Position numbers and translations under genes: made by a program. Positions 24,415 through 31,987 of a stretch of 33,790 nucleotides of DNA are shown here, one piece after another. Below the pieces are notes generated by a model. That model was not told the origin of the DNA and ran no database searches. It worked only from the letters and a program-made list of their open reading frames with translations. The first letter of the stretch is position 1. Every line of letters starts with the position of its first letter. Origin of the DNA: Halanaerobium sp. MA284_MarDTE_T2 (GTDB lineage: Bacteria; Bacillota; Halanaerobiia; Halanaerobiales; Halanaerobiaceae); contig NZ_QPJE01000023.1 in NCBI RefSeq assembly GCF_003337245.1, forward strand, positions 1 to 33,790. The letters run 5' to 3'.

Positions 24415-26283
24415 TTAAAATTTGTAACCTAATTCCACTCCAAACCTTTCATCTTCTCTGTCAAAATCATAGGCTGTATAAATATCCAGCTCTATCGGCT
24501 TAAGTCCCAGCAGATAAAGTTTTGAATTAACACCTATTCCGGCAGCTGAGGCAGTATCACCTTCACCATCTTTATAATAATCTGCAATAAGATAAGCACC
24601 TATATTTGTCATTTGAAATACCTGCAGCAGTTCAAATGGTTCACTTAAACGGTAATTATAATTAAAATTTACTGCTGATTGAAATTCCGCCTCAAAATCA
24701 TCCAGATCCCGCCCTCTATAAATTACAGGAGAAGGTAAAATATCGCTGCTGTTGTAAACCAGCCTGGTTTCAATTCCCCAGGCTCTGCTGAAATCATAAT
24801 TTATATAGTGAGAAGAAAGTATTTCACTTTCTGATTCATCTTTCAAAAATATTATATCATTTTCTGTCTGCCATTCAATTTTTTTCCCTTCTTCTCTAAA
24901 ATCAGCTCCAAACAGGTAATATTCCTCATCCATGCGGCGGCCTTCCCCAAAACCAAAGTTAAATCTTTCCCCAAAATATTTTATTTCTCCCTCATAATCA
25001 TCTTCCGTATCAGAATCATAATCATTGCTGTAGCTGAAGAAAAAATCAAGCTGTTCTGTCATTTTAGCAAAGCGAAAAAAAGCTTCATAGCCGCTGTCAA
25101 ATCCATCCTTTTCTAAAACGCCTAAAGATAAATTTTTATTTTTAAATTCAAGTCCTGTCTGAAAATCATTCAGCGGTGAGCGCAACATTTCCTGCTTAAA
25201 TATAGAGTGATCACGTCCATAATAAAGCAAAAACTCCAGATCTTTCCCCTGGGTTACAAATCTATCGTATTCCAGATCACGCAGTGAACCTGAAATATTA
25301 TAATGTTTCCGTGGTATATAATCAACAGTTGTTACCCCTTTTTTTGCCAGCTCTGCTTTAATCTCCGGCATCATATCAACTGCTGTTTCATAACCAATCT
25401 GTATAAATTTTTCTGCCATATTAAAGTCCATAAAAGAATAGTCTCCGACATCACATTCAATTACAATATCTGCATATCTATTTATTATCTGTGTAGAATG
25501 CTTCTTCTGTATTATGTTGAGAAACCTGCCGGCTGAACGGGAAGCTGAACCATAATCTTCCAGATCAAAATTATCAAATGATGTTGTAGCAATAACTATA
25601 TCTGCTCCCAGCAGGGAGGCGGCTTTTGCCGGTGTGGCCTCCAATATGCCGGCATCAATAAAATAATCTTCTCCTTTTGAATGTATAGGAAAATAAAATG
25701 GAATGGAATAAGAGCTCTGAATCTCTTCTGATATTCTACCACTTGTTGCAAGATATTTTTTTCCTTCTGACAGATTAAAACTCAAAAGGGCTGCCGGTAC
25801 CGGAAAATCCTCCAACCTTTTATTGGGCGATATTCTCTCAAGAAAAAGATTAACTTTTTCTGTATCCAGCAGTGAGCCTCCTCCAGATATACCTATATTA
25901 AGCAGGTCTACAAAAGGAGTGCTGCTTATAATATCAGTCATCTGATCAACAGGCAGTCCACCACCATAGATAACACTTACAATAGCTCCCATACTTGTAC
26001 CTACCAAAAAGTCTATCGGTATTCCATTCTCTCTTAGCGCTTTTACTATACCAAAATTTACTATCGCCCGGGCTCCACCACCGGAAAGTGCAAGACCAAC
26101 TACAGGCCGATTTTTGCCGGATATCCTTTCCTGAAATTGAAGATAATTTTCTACAAGATATGATTCATCTCCATAAACAATTTCTGTAATATCAGATAGA
26201 TCTTCAGCTGCAAATGCTGGGTGAACTAACAACAGGAATACAGCTGCTGTTATAAATATTAAGAGGTTAATTTTCAGCTTCAA
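24415..26283 (-). CDS. Patatin-like phospholipase with C-terminal outer-membrane beta-barrel (type Vd-like)
   Basis: A 622-residue protein. A signal peptide ending AFA (about residue 26) precedes a patatin lipase domain (about 60-260) with the oxyanion loop GLALSGGGARAIVNFG, nucleophile Ser97 in GTSMG and catalytic Asp210 in FIDAG. The remainder (about 310-622) has a short POTRA-like segment (YNISGSLRDLEYDRFV) and many amphipathic strands of the BamA/D15 kind, closing with the outer-membrane signature FGVELGYKF. This order matches type Vd autotransporters such as PlpD and FplA. The start TTG at 26281-26283 has AAGGGGG upstream and begins a good signal peptide; the longer frame to 26349 would bury it. 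It presumably releases or displays a phospholipase at the cell surface. Confidence 0.88.
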   Translation of the reverse strand: MKLKINLLIFITAAVFLLLVHPAFAAEDLSDITEIVYGDESYLVENYLQFQERISGKNRPVVGLALSGGGARAIVNFGIVKALRENGIPIDFLVGTSMGAIVSVIYGGGLPVDQMTDIISSTPFVDLLNIGISGGGSLLDTEKVNLFLERISPNKRLEDFPVPAALLSFNLSEGKKYLATSGRISEEIQSSYSIPFYFPIHSKGEDYFIDAGILEATPAKAASLLGADIVIATTSFDNFDLEDYGSASRSAGRFLNIIQKKHSTQIINRYADIVIECDVGDYSFMDFNMAEKFIQIGYETAVDMMPEIKAELAKKGVTTVDYIPRKHYNISGSLRDLEYDRFVTQGKDLEFLLYYGRDHSIFKQEMLRSPLNDFQTGLEFKNKNLSLGVLEKDGFDSGYEAFFRFAKMTEQLDFFFSYSNDYDSDTEDDYEGEIKYFGERFNFGFGEGRRMDEEYYLFGADFREEGKKIEWQTENDIIFLKDESESEILSSHYINYDFSRAWGIETRLVYNSSDILPSPVIYRGRDLDDFEAEFQSAVNFNYNYRLSEPFELLQVFQMTNIGAYLIADYYKDGEGDTASAAGIGVNSKLYLLGLKPIELDIYTAYDFDREDERFGVELGYKF

Positions 26284-26320
26284 TTTTGACCCCCTTTTAA
26301 AATAAAATCCTGTTAAAGAA

Positions 26321-26343
26321 GGGAACAGTAATTTACTGCTCCC
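26321..26343 (-). terminator. Hairpin between the phosphohexomutase and patatin genes
   Basis: GGGAACAGTAA and TTACTGCTCCC pair with one mismatch around a minimal loop, 28 bp beyond the phosphohexomutase stop. On the minus strand it is followed by TTCTTTAAC, a weak U tract, so termination is partial or uncertain. Confidence 0.5.
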
Positions 26344-26371
26344 CTGCAAAAATATTATATTTCAGAGACAA

Positions 26372-28117
26372 TTAAAAGCTTTGAATTATTTTATTTATCT
26401 CATCCATAACTTTATTGCTTAGTTCTTCCAGTGCTTTTTCTGCTTTACTGGCATTTTTCTCCCTTACCGCAAAATAAAGCTTCAATTTAGGTTCAGTTCC
26501 AGAAGGACGAATTGTTATTTTTGCATCACCCTCCAGTAGGTACTGAAGCACATTGGATTTGGGCAGTTCTATTGTTTCTACTTTTCCATCTTTATGATAA
26601 ACTGTTTTACTCTGTTTGTAGTCTCTGCTAACCAAAACACCTCTGCCGCCCAGATTTTCCGGGCTCTTTTCGCGGAAAGCTGCAATAGTTTTTTCTATTT
26701 TTTCCTGTCCCTCTTTTCCTTCCAGGCGTATTGATTGAAGGTCTTCTTTAAAATATCCATATTTTTCCCTCAGTTCCTTTAGCCTATCCAACAGGCTCAA
26801 TCCTTTTTCTTTATAGTGTAAAGCTGCTAGAGCAACAAGGGCAGCTGCAATAACAGCATCCTTATCTCTGGCGTGTTTCCCTATTAAATAACCCAAACTT
26901 TCTTCAAATCCAAGTATAAATTCTTTTTCTCCACTTTCTTCAAATTCTGTTATCTTTTCGCCAATAAATTTAAACCCTGTCAGCACATCCATAACTTCCA
27001 CATTATAATCTGCTGCAATCTCTCTTACCATCTCTGTAGAAACAATTGTTTTAATAATAACTCCATTATCAGGCAGTTCTCCCTTTTCTTTCATTCTTTT
27101 AAGCAGATAATCCGCAAAAAGAACACCTGTTTCGTTTCCATTTAGAGCTTTATAGCTCCCATCTGCATCTTTAACAGCAGGAGCCATCCTATCACAGTCC
27201 GGGTCTGTTGCAATAATCAAATCAGCCTCTTCTTTTTTTGCCAGATTAACAGCCATCTCAAATGCTGAAAAGTCTTCAGGATTGGGGCTTTCCACTGTAG
27301 AGAATTCAGGATCTGCTTCTGCCTGCTTTTCAACAACACTTAAATTGCTGAAGCCCAACCTCTTAAGTAGGCTGCACACTGGTATATTACCTGTTCCATG
27401 CAGTGGTGTAAAGACTATTTTTAGATCTTTTCCATGTTCTTCTGCAAGTTCTTTATCCGGAAGAGACTTTAAAATCTCTTCTTCAAAGCGCTGATCGATA
27501 TTATTACCTATATAATTCAAAAGCTTCTGAGATTCTGCTTCCTCTGATTCTATCCTTTTTACAAGAGAAAAATCATCGATTTCTTCTATTTCTGCAATAA
27601 TATCTCTTGCTCTATTCGGTACTACCTGACCTCCATCTTCCCAGTAAACCTTATAGCCGTTATATTCGGGAGGATTATGACTTGCAGTAATTACAATTCC
27701 TCCCACAGCGTTAAGTTCTCTCACTGCAAAGGAAAGCTCCGGAGTAGGTCTGAGATCTTTAAAAAGATATGTTTTTATTCCATTTCCCGCCAGAACAAGT
27801 GCAGCTTCAAGAGAAAATTCAGCTGAATTGCGGCGTGAATCATAGGCGATTACAACACCTCTTTCTCTACCGTTATCACTGTAATTTATTATATAATTAG
27901 CTAATCCCTGTGTAGCCTTTCTTACTGTATATTTATTAATTCTATTGGTGCCAGCTCCCATTTTTCCCCTCATACCACCGGTTCCAAAATCCAGATTTTT
28001 ATAAAAACGATCTTCTATTTCCTCTTCATTATCTTTGATAGCTTCAAGTTCTTTTTTTGTATTTTCATCAAAATAATCGCTTACCAGCCAGTCACGATAT
28101 CTGGACATATAATTCAA
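26372..28117 (-). CDS. Phospho-sugar mutase (phosphoglucomutase/phosphomannomutase)
   Basis: A 581-residue alpha-D-phosphohexomutase, the long form typical of Firmicute PgcA. It interconverts glucose 6- and 1-phosphate (or the mannose equivalents). Phosphoserine Ser146 is in TASHNPPEYNGYKVYW, the metal-binding loop is DPDCDRM, the sugar-specificity loop is GFEESLGYLIG and the phosphate-binding loop is RPSGTEPKLKLYF. The GTGGMRGKMGAG motif near residue 50 also fits. TTG at 28115-28117 is preferred over ATG three codons later because AAAGGAG is 10 bases upstream. It has its own extended -10 promoter and a leader with two small hairpins. It supplies sugar phosphate for galU. Confidence 0.94.
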   Translation of the reverse strand: MNYMSRYRDWLVSDYFDENTKKELEAIKDNEEEIEDRFYKNLDFGTGGMRGKMGAGTNRINKYTVRKATQGLANYIINYSDNGRERGVVIAYDSRRNSAEFSLEAALVLAGNGIKTYLFKDLRPTPELSFAVRELNAVGGIVITASHNPPEYNGYKVYWEDGGQVVPNRARDIIAEIEEIDDFSLVKRIESEEAESQKLLNYIGNNIDQRFEEEILKSLPDKELAEEHGKDLKIVFTPLHGTGNIPVCSLLKRLGFSNLSVVEKQAEADPEFSTVESPNPEDFSAFEMAVNLAKKEEADLIIATDPDCDRMAPAVKDADGSYKALNGNETGVLFADYLLKRMKEKGELPDNGVIIKTIVSTEMVREIAADYNVEVMDVLTGFKFIGEKITEFEESGEKEFILGFEESLGYLIGKHARDKDAVIAAALVALAALHYKEKGLSLLDRLKELREKYGYFKEDLQSIRLEGKEGQEKIEKTIAAFREKSPENLGGRGVLVSRDYKQSKTVYHKDGKVETIELPKSNVLQYLLEGDAKITIRPSGTEPKLKLYFAVREKNASKAEKALEELSNKVMDEINKIIQSF

Positions 28118-28122
28118 AATTG

Positions 28123-28171
28123 ATCAACTCCTTTGTTGATAATCTGATCTAAAATTTCTCTAATCGATCAG
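28123..28171 (-). promoter_or_regulatory. Two hairpins in the leader of the phosphohexomutase gene
   Basis: CTGATC (28144-28149) pairs with GATCAG (28166-28171), and ATCAAC (28123-28128) pairs with GTTGAT (28135-28140). The second stem holds the AAAGGA part of the ribosome site in its six-base loop, so translation could be tuned by folding. No known riboswitch was recognised. Confidence 0.35.
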
Positions 28172-28188
28172 CGCAGACTATAGAAATT

Positions 28189-28197
28189 ATTATACCA
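28189..28197 (-). promoter_or_regulatory. Extended -10 promoter of the phosphohexomutase gene
   Basis: On the minus strand TGG-TATAAT (28197-28189) forms an extended -10 element. A weak TTTATA lies 17 bases upstream as a possible -35. The leader would be about 65 nt. Confidence 0.6.
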
Positions 28198-28291
28198 CAA
28201 AAAAAAATTATTATAAAGCTGCTGGCTTTTCCTCATCTTTATCTGTTTAAATTTAGTTTAGATTTTAATTTACCTTAGTGCTGAACTTCTC

Positions 28292-29380
28292 TCAACTTCT
28301 ATAATTTTTCACTGCCTCTACAATTTGTTCTAATTCAGCATCACTTAATGCTGGATGTACCGGGAGAGAGATTACCTCTTCTGCAGCCTTTTCTGCCTCT
28401 GCAAATTTAAGTTCAGCACAGCCCAGTTTTTTATAATAAGGCTGTTTGTTTACAGTTAATGGATAATGAATTCCATAACCAATTCCTTTTTCTGTTAAAT
28501 AATCAGCAAATCTATCTCTATCCTTAACTCTAACAGTATACTGATGGTAAACATGTTTTCTTTTTTCCGGAACTGTTGGTGTTTTAATCCAGTCAAGTTC
28601 GGAAAATTCCTGATCAAAAAGGGCGGCATTTTCTATACGGCTTATATTAAATTCCGGCAGCTTCTCCAGCTGAGCCAATCCAACCGCTGCCGCAATATTG
28701 GTCATTCTAAAATTATACCCCAGCCGATCATGATAATACTTTTCTTTCTGTCCGTGATTAATAATACTGGCTGCTTTATTATAAATTTTTTCACTATCAG
28801 TGAGAACTATACCACCTTCACCTGTTGTCATATTTTTAGTTGGATAAAAACTGAAGATGGAGGCATCACCAAAAGTACCCACTCGTTTCCCTTTATATTC
28901 TGCACCATGTGACTGTGCACAGTCTTCTATTAAAATAAGATTGTATTTTTCTACCAGCTCCATAATGCGGTCCATATCACAGCTGAGTCCGTAGAGATGC
29001 ACGATTAAAACTGCTGAAATTTCTGGATCAGATTGGAGTTTGAGCTCCAGCTTATCTGCATCAATATTATATGTTGCTGGGTTTATATCCACAAATACCG
29101 GTTCTGCTCCTGTATAAAGAATAGAATTACTGCTTGCAATAAAGGTAAAAGGAGTTGTTGCAACCTTATCTCCTTCTTTTATTCCCGCAGCCAGCAGAGC
29201 AGTGTGCAGTGCTGCTGTACCACTTGAAGTTGCTGTACCATATCTGCTGCCGATAAATTCTGCAAATCTTTGTGAGAAATCTTTCACATACCTGCCTGAA
29301 GCCAGCATTCCGCTGTCCATAACCTCCAGAACTCTGCTTTTTTCTGCTCCTGTAATTACCGGTTTTGCAATCGGTATCAT
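28292..29380 (-). CDS. gnnB: DegT/DnrJ/EryC1 aminotransferase, GnnB-like
   Basis: A 362-residue PLP-dependent sugar aminotransferase. The N-terminal IAKPVITGAEKSRVLEVMDSG, the GTATSSGTAALHTALLAAGI phosphate-binding region, Asp153 in LIEDCAQSHGA and the PLP lysine Lys182 in FSFYPTKNMTTGEGG are all present. It follows an oxidoreductase gene by 6 bp, which itself follows lpxA. In Acidithiobacillus and Leptospira this trio makes UDP-GlcNAc3N, with GnnA oxidising the C3 hydroxyl and GnnB transaminating it. The specific assignment therefore rests on context; relatives such as WbpE/WlbC act on UDP-ManNAcA/GlcNAcA-type sugars. ATG at 29378-29380 has AAGGA upstream. Confidence 0.8.
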   Translation of the reverse strand: MIPIAKPVITGAEKSRVLEVMDSGMLASGRYVKDFSQRFAEFIGSRYGTATSSGTAALHTALLAAGIKEGDKVATTPFTFIASSNSILYTGAEPVFVDINPATYNIDADKLELKLQSDPEISAVLIVHLYGLSCDMDRIMELVEKYNLILIEDCAQSHGAEYKGKRVGTFGDASIFSFYPTKNMTTGEGGIVLTDSEKIYNKAASIINHGQKEKYYHDRLGYNFRMTNIAAAVGLAQLEKLPEFNISRIENAALFDQEFSELDWIKTPTVPEKRKHVYHQYTVRVKDRDRFADYLTEKGIGYGIHYPLTVNKQPYYKKLGCAELKFAEAEKAAEEVISLPVHPALSDAELEQIVEAVKNYRS

Positions 29381-29386
29381 ATATAT

Positions 29387-30346
29387 CTAGTCCTTCCTGT
29401 AAATCTGATTCTGTATTTTTTTTGTCAGCCGCAAAGCCTCAAGCCCATCTGAACCATTTATAAGTGGGCGTGTCTCGTTTTTTACGGCACAGATAAAATG
29501 ATTCAGCTGTGCTTTGAGGGGTTCTTCTTCATCAGAAAATATCTCTTCAAGTTCATTTTCCTGCTGATAGTTGTTATCATGAACAAGTCCACCTCTTCTG
29601 GTTACAATTACCTTTCTCTGCATATAATCCAGCTCTACATAGGACTTCATGGTGGTTATGCTCAGCTTTCTTACTTTTTTGTGGGTGGCTCTGCTTGCTG
29701 TCAGGGTTGCAATAACTCCATCTGACATAAGTATATTTGCCACAGCATAATCTATCAGCTTATCTGATTTAACTACCCTGCCAAATCCCTGCACATCTTT
29801 TATATCTCCTTCTATTAAGGAGTTAACCACATCGATATCGTGAATCATCAGATCCTGAATTACGTCTGTATCATCTATACGCGGATCATATGGCCCCATC
29901 CGCTGCACATCAAGTGCAATTATATCTTCATCTTCCAAAATTCCCGGCAGAGCCTGAATAGCAGGATTAAATCTTTCAATATGGCCCACCTGTACTGTTA
30001 AATTCTTATCTTTCGCCATAGAAAGTATCTCTTCTGCCTGGTCTACTTCACTTGTTATCGGCTTTTCTATAAGTATATGTATACCTCTTTTTACTGCTTC
30101 CACCGCTATATTGTAGTGGGTCGATGTTGGAGTAGCAATATTTACTGCATCTACTTCTGCAAGCAGGTCTTCCAGACTGGAAAAGGATTTAACCCCATAG
30201 CTCTGAGCCGTATCATCTGCTCTTTTGCTGTCTATATCATAAATTCCAATCAGATTACATACATGTTTTAAAGATGCATATGCTCTAACATGGTTTATTC
30301 CCATACTCCCTACACCGATAACTCCAACTTTTATCCTGTCCTTCAT
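29387..30346 (-). CDS. gnnA: Gfo/Idh/MocA family NAD-dependent oxidoreductase, GnnA-like
   Basis: A 319-residue sugar dehydrogenase. The Rossmann motif VGVIGVGSMGINHVRAYASL opens the protein, IATPTSTHYNIAVEAVKRGIHILIEKPI contains the EKP motif, and VIQDLMIHDIDVVNSLI holds the conserved catalytic His/Asp region. It lies 15 bp after lpxA and 6 bp before the aminotransferase gene, so the three are one transcription unit. By comparison with the lpxA-gnnA-gnnB order known in Acidithiobacillus ferrooxidans it most likely oxidises UDP-GlcNAc at C3. An alternative is oxidation of another UDP-sugar for surface glycans. ATG at 30344-30346 has AAGGAGGAG upstream. Confidence 0.8.
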   Translation of the reverse strand: MKDRIKVGVIGVGSMGINHVRAYASLKHVCNLIGIYDIDSKRADDTAQSYGVKSFSSLEDLLAEVDAVNIATPTSTHYNIAVEAVKRGIHILIEKPITSEVDQAEEILSMAKDKNLTVQVGHIERFNPAIQALPGILEDEDIIALDVQRMGPYDPRIDDTDVIQDLMIHDIDVVNSLIEGDIKDVQGFGRVVKSDKLIDYAVANILMSDGVIATLTASRATHKKVRKLSITTMKSYVELDYMQRKVIVTRRGGLVHDNNYQQENELEEIFSDEEEPLKAQLNHFICAVKNETRPLINGSDGLEALRLTKKIQNQIYRKD

Positions 30347-30361
30347 TGTTCTCCTCCTTAT

Positions 30362-31168
30362 TTACCTGCATATACCTCTGGTGCTGCTTCTTATAAATCT
30401 AATAAAATGCTCTATTTCTTCACTGGTTTTCAGCACCTGGTCCATCTTAATTAAAGCTTTTTCTGTACTCAGTCCTGAATCATAGAGTATTTTATACGCC
30501 TTTACAATCTCTTGTTTTAAGCTTTCATCAACCTTCTTTTTGCGCAGGTCACTGAAATTTACTCCAACTACCTGAGCTGGATGTCCACTTGCTTCTATAT
30601 ATGGAGGTATATCTTTTACAACTTTGGAATGTGTATTGACCCGGGCCAGCTCTCCTATATGGACAAATTGGTGTACACCAACAATAGATTCCAGCGTAGC
30701 ATCATTTTCTATCACTACATGTCCAGAAAGATTGGTACAGTTTCCGAGAGTAATGTTATTGCTCAAAATACAGTCATGTGCTATATGTGAATATGACTTA
30801 AAGTAGTTTCCATTTCCGATTCTGGTCTCTCCTCCTCCATCAACTGTTCCTCTATGTACTGTAACAAACTCTCTAAAACAATTTCCATCTCCTATAAATA
30901 CATGGGTTTTTTCTCCATCATAATCCAAATGCTGTGGAGGAAGACCAATAGAACAGCCATTATAAATTCTGTTATCCGCACCTATCCTGGTCCAGCCATC
31001 TATATGTACACTTGCACCGATAGACACATTACTGCCAATCTTTACATCTGCACCAATAACTGTATATGGCCCTATTTCTACACCAGCTGCAAGCTCTGCT
31101 TCTGGAGAAACAACTGCAGAGGGATGTATATTTATATTTCTGCGCGGTCTAAAATTTTTTCTCGGCAA
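30362..31168 (-). CDS. lpxA: Acyl-ACP-UDP-N-acetylglucosamine O-acyltransferase (or N-acyltransferase)
   Basis: A 268-residue left-handed beta-helix acyltransferase, the first step of lipid A synthesis. Hexapeptide repeats start at residue 12 (INIHPSAVVSPEAELAAGVEIGPYTVIGADVKIG). The catalytic His131 is in SHIAHDC, and HQFVHIGELARV and PPYIEASGHPAQVVGVN match the family's C-terminal half. By hand alignment the E. coli Gly173 chain-length position is Thr179. With GnnA/GnnB-like genes directly downstream, the acceptor may be UDP-GlcNAc3N, giving an amide rather than an ester. TTG at 31166-31168 has AGGAG 10 bases upstream. Presence of lpxA shows the cell has an LPS-type outer membrane. Confidence 0.94.
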   Translation of the reverse strand: MPRKNFRPRRNINIHPSAVVSPEAELAAGVEIGPYTVIGADVKIGSNVSIGASVHIDGWTRIGADNRIYNGCSIGLPPQHLDYDGEKTHVFIGDGNCFREFVTVHRGTVDGGGETRIGNGNYFKSYSHIAHDCILSNNITLGNCTNLSGHVVIENDATLESIVGVHQFVHIGELARVNTHSKVVKDIPPYIEASGHPAQVVGVNFSDLRKKKVDESLKQEIVKAYKILYDSGLSTEKALIKMDQVLKTSEEIEHFIRFIRSSTRGICR

Positions 31169-31224
31169 ATATAAAACTCCTTCCTGCTGCTGTAAACTTA
31201 ATAAATACGTAAATCAAACTTCAA

Positions 31225-31920
31225 CTATAATTTATATTTAAATTTTATGGATATCTTTTTAGCAAATTTATCTGTACTATCAGATCGACTGTTATGGAGC
31301 TGTCTTTCCACCTGAAATTTAGTATCAATATCTAAATCGGAATTAATCTTCCAGCCCCAGCTGATTCCAACCCTGTCTTTATTATAGTCCTTATCCTTAT
31401 CATTATAATATTTTGTCCACTGCTTTTGCAAAAATATTTCATAATCGTGTTTTTCATTGAGAGAAAACTGCCAGCTGTAATTGATTCTGGCGATATGATA
31501 TGATTTAATCTCTGATTTAGTATAGTCTTTATCTCTCAGCATAATTTTTATTCTGTTCCTCAGTCCTTCTTTTAAATAAAAAGTATAATTTCCCTCTATT
31601 TTATAGGAAATATTATCATATGCTGATTTTATATCATATTCTCGTTCATAGCGCTCAAACTTTAGATAATAATATTCATAAGGAGCCAGCTTCTGCTTAT
31701 ATTTAAGCCACTGCTTATTATAGCGGAGATAATCCACAAAATTCTCATCCCGGGGATAATCCCAGTCAGAATTTCCCGGATCTGTATATAGCCTGTCTCC
31801 TGATTCAAAACTGCCGCTTATTTCTGGTTTATAACCTCCGGCCGACACATGTGAAGGATATACGAAAATAACAGCTACTACAGCCAGACTAAAACAATAG
31901 ATTAAAAAGTTCTTTTTCAC
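31225..31920 (-). CDS. Signal-peptide beta-rich protein, likely outer-membrane barrel
   Basis: A 231-residue protein of unknown family. A signal peptide (MKKNFLIYCFSLAVVAVIFVYPSHVSA) precedes a mature part very rich in Tyr, Lys and Asp arranged as alternating strands (YYLKFERYEREYDI, RIKIMLRDKDYTKSEIKSYH, ISIKFKYKL). It probably forms an outer-membrane barrel of 10-12 strands. GTG at 31918-31920 is the start, with AAGGGTGAT upstream. It lies between the lptD-like gene (67 bp) and lpxA (56 bp), so a role in LPS assembly or envelope structure is plausible but not shown. A weaker sigma-H-like motif pair precedes it. Confidence 0.7.
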   Translation of the reverse strand: MKKNFLIYCFSLAVVAVIFVYPSHVSAGGYKPEISGSFESGDRLYTDPGNSDWDYPRDENFVDYLRYNKQWLKYKQKLAPYEYYYLKFERYEREYDIKSAYDNISYKIEGNYTFYLKEGLRNRIKIMLRDKDYTKSEIKSYHIARINYSWQFSLNEKHDYEIFLQKQWTKYYNDKDKDYNKDRVGISWGWKINSDLDIDTKFQVERQLHNSRSDSTDKFAKKISIKFKYKL

Positions 31921-31942
31921 AGAAAATCACCCTTTTTTTACA

Positions 31943-31972
31943 TACTTCTAGTAAAAGGTAATAATTTCCTGC
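31943..31972 (-). promoter_or_regulatory. Weak sigma-H-type promoter candidate before the 231-residue protein
   Basis: On the minus strand GCAGGAAAT (31972-31964) matches RnAGGAwww. After 12 bases CTAGAAGTA matches RnnGAATww with two changes. The leader would be short (about 18 nt), which weakens the case. Confidence 0.3.
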
Positions 31973-31987
31973 AAAATATTTACAATT

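Noticed and set aside
25180-25220. GCAGGAAAT-N12-GCTGAAT inside the patatin gene
   Set aside because: It matches the sigma-H pattern but is within conserved coding sequence far from any downstream start, so it is taken as chance.
26290-26316. ACAGGATTT box before the patatin gene as a further sigma-H promoter
   Set aside because: No GAAT-like -10 follows at 11-12 bases, and the expected -10 position falls on the ribosome site.
28544-28912. 122-codon plus-strand frame inside the DegT aminotransferase gene
   Set aside because: It is a shadow of a clearly conserved gene, with no ribosome site and a composition typical of antisense frames.
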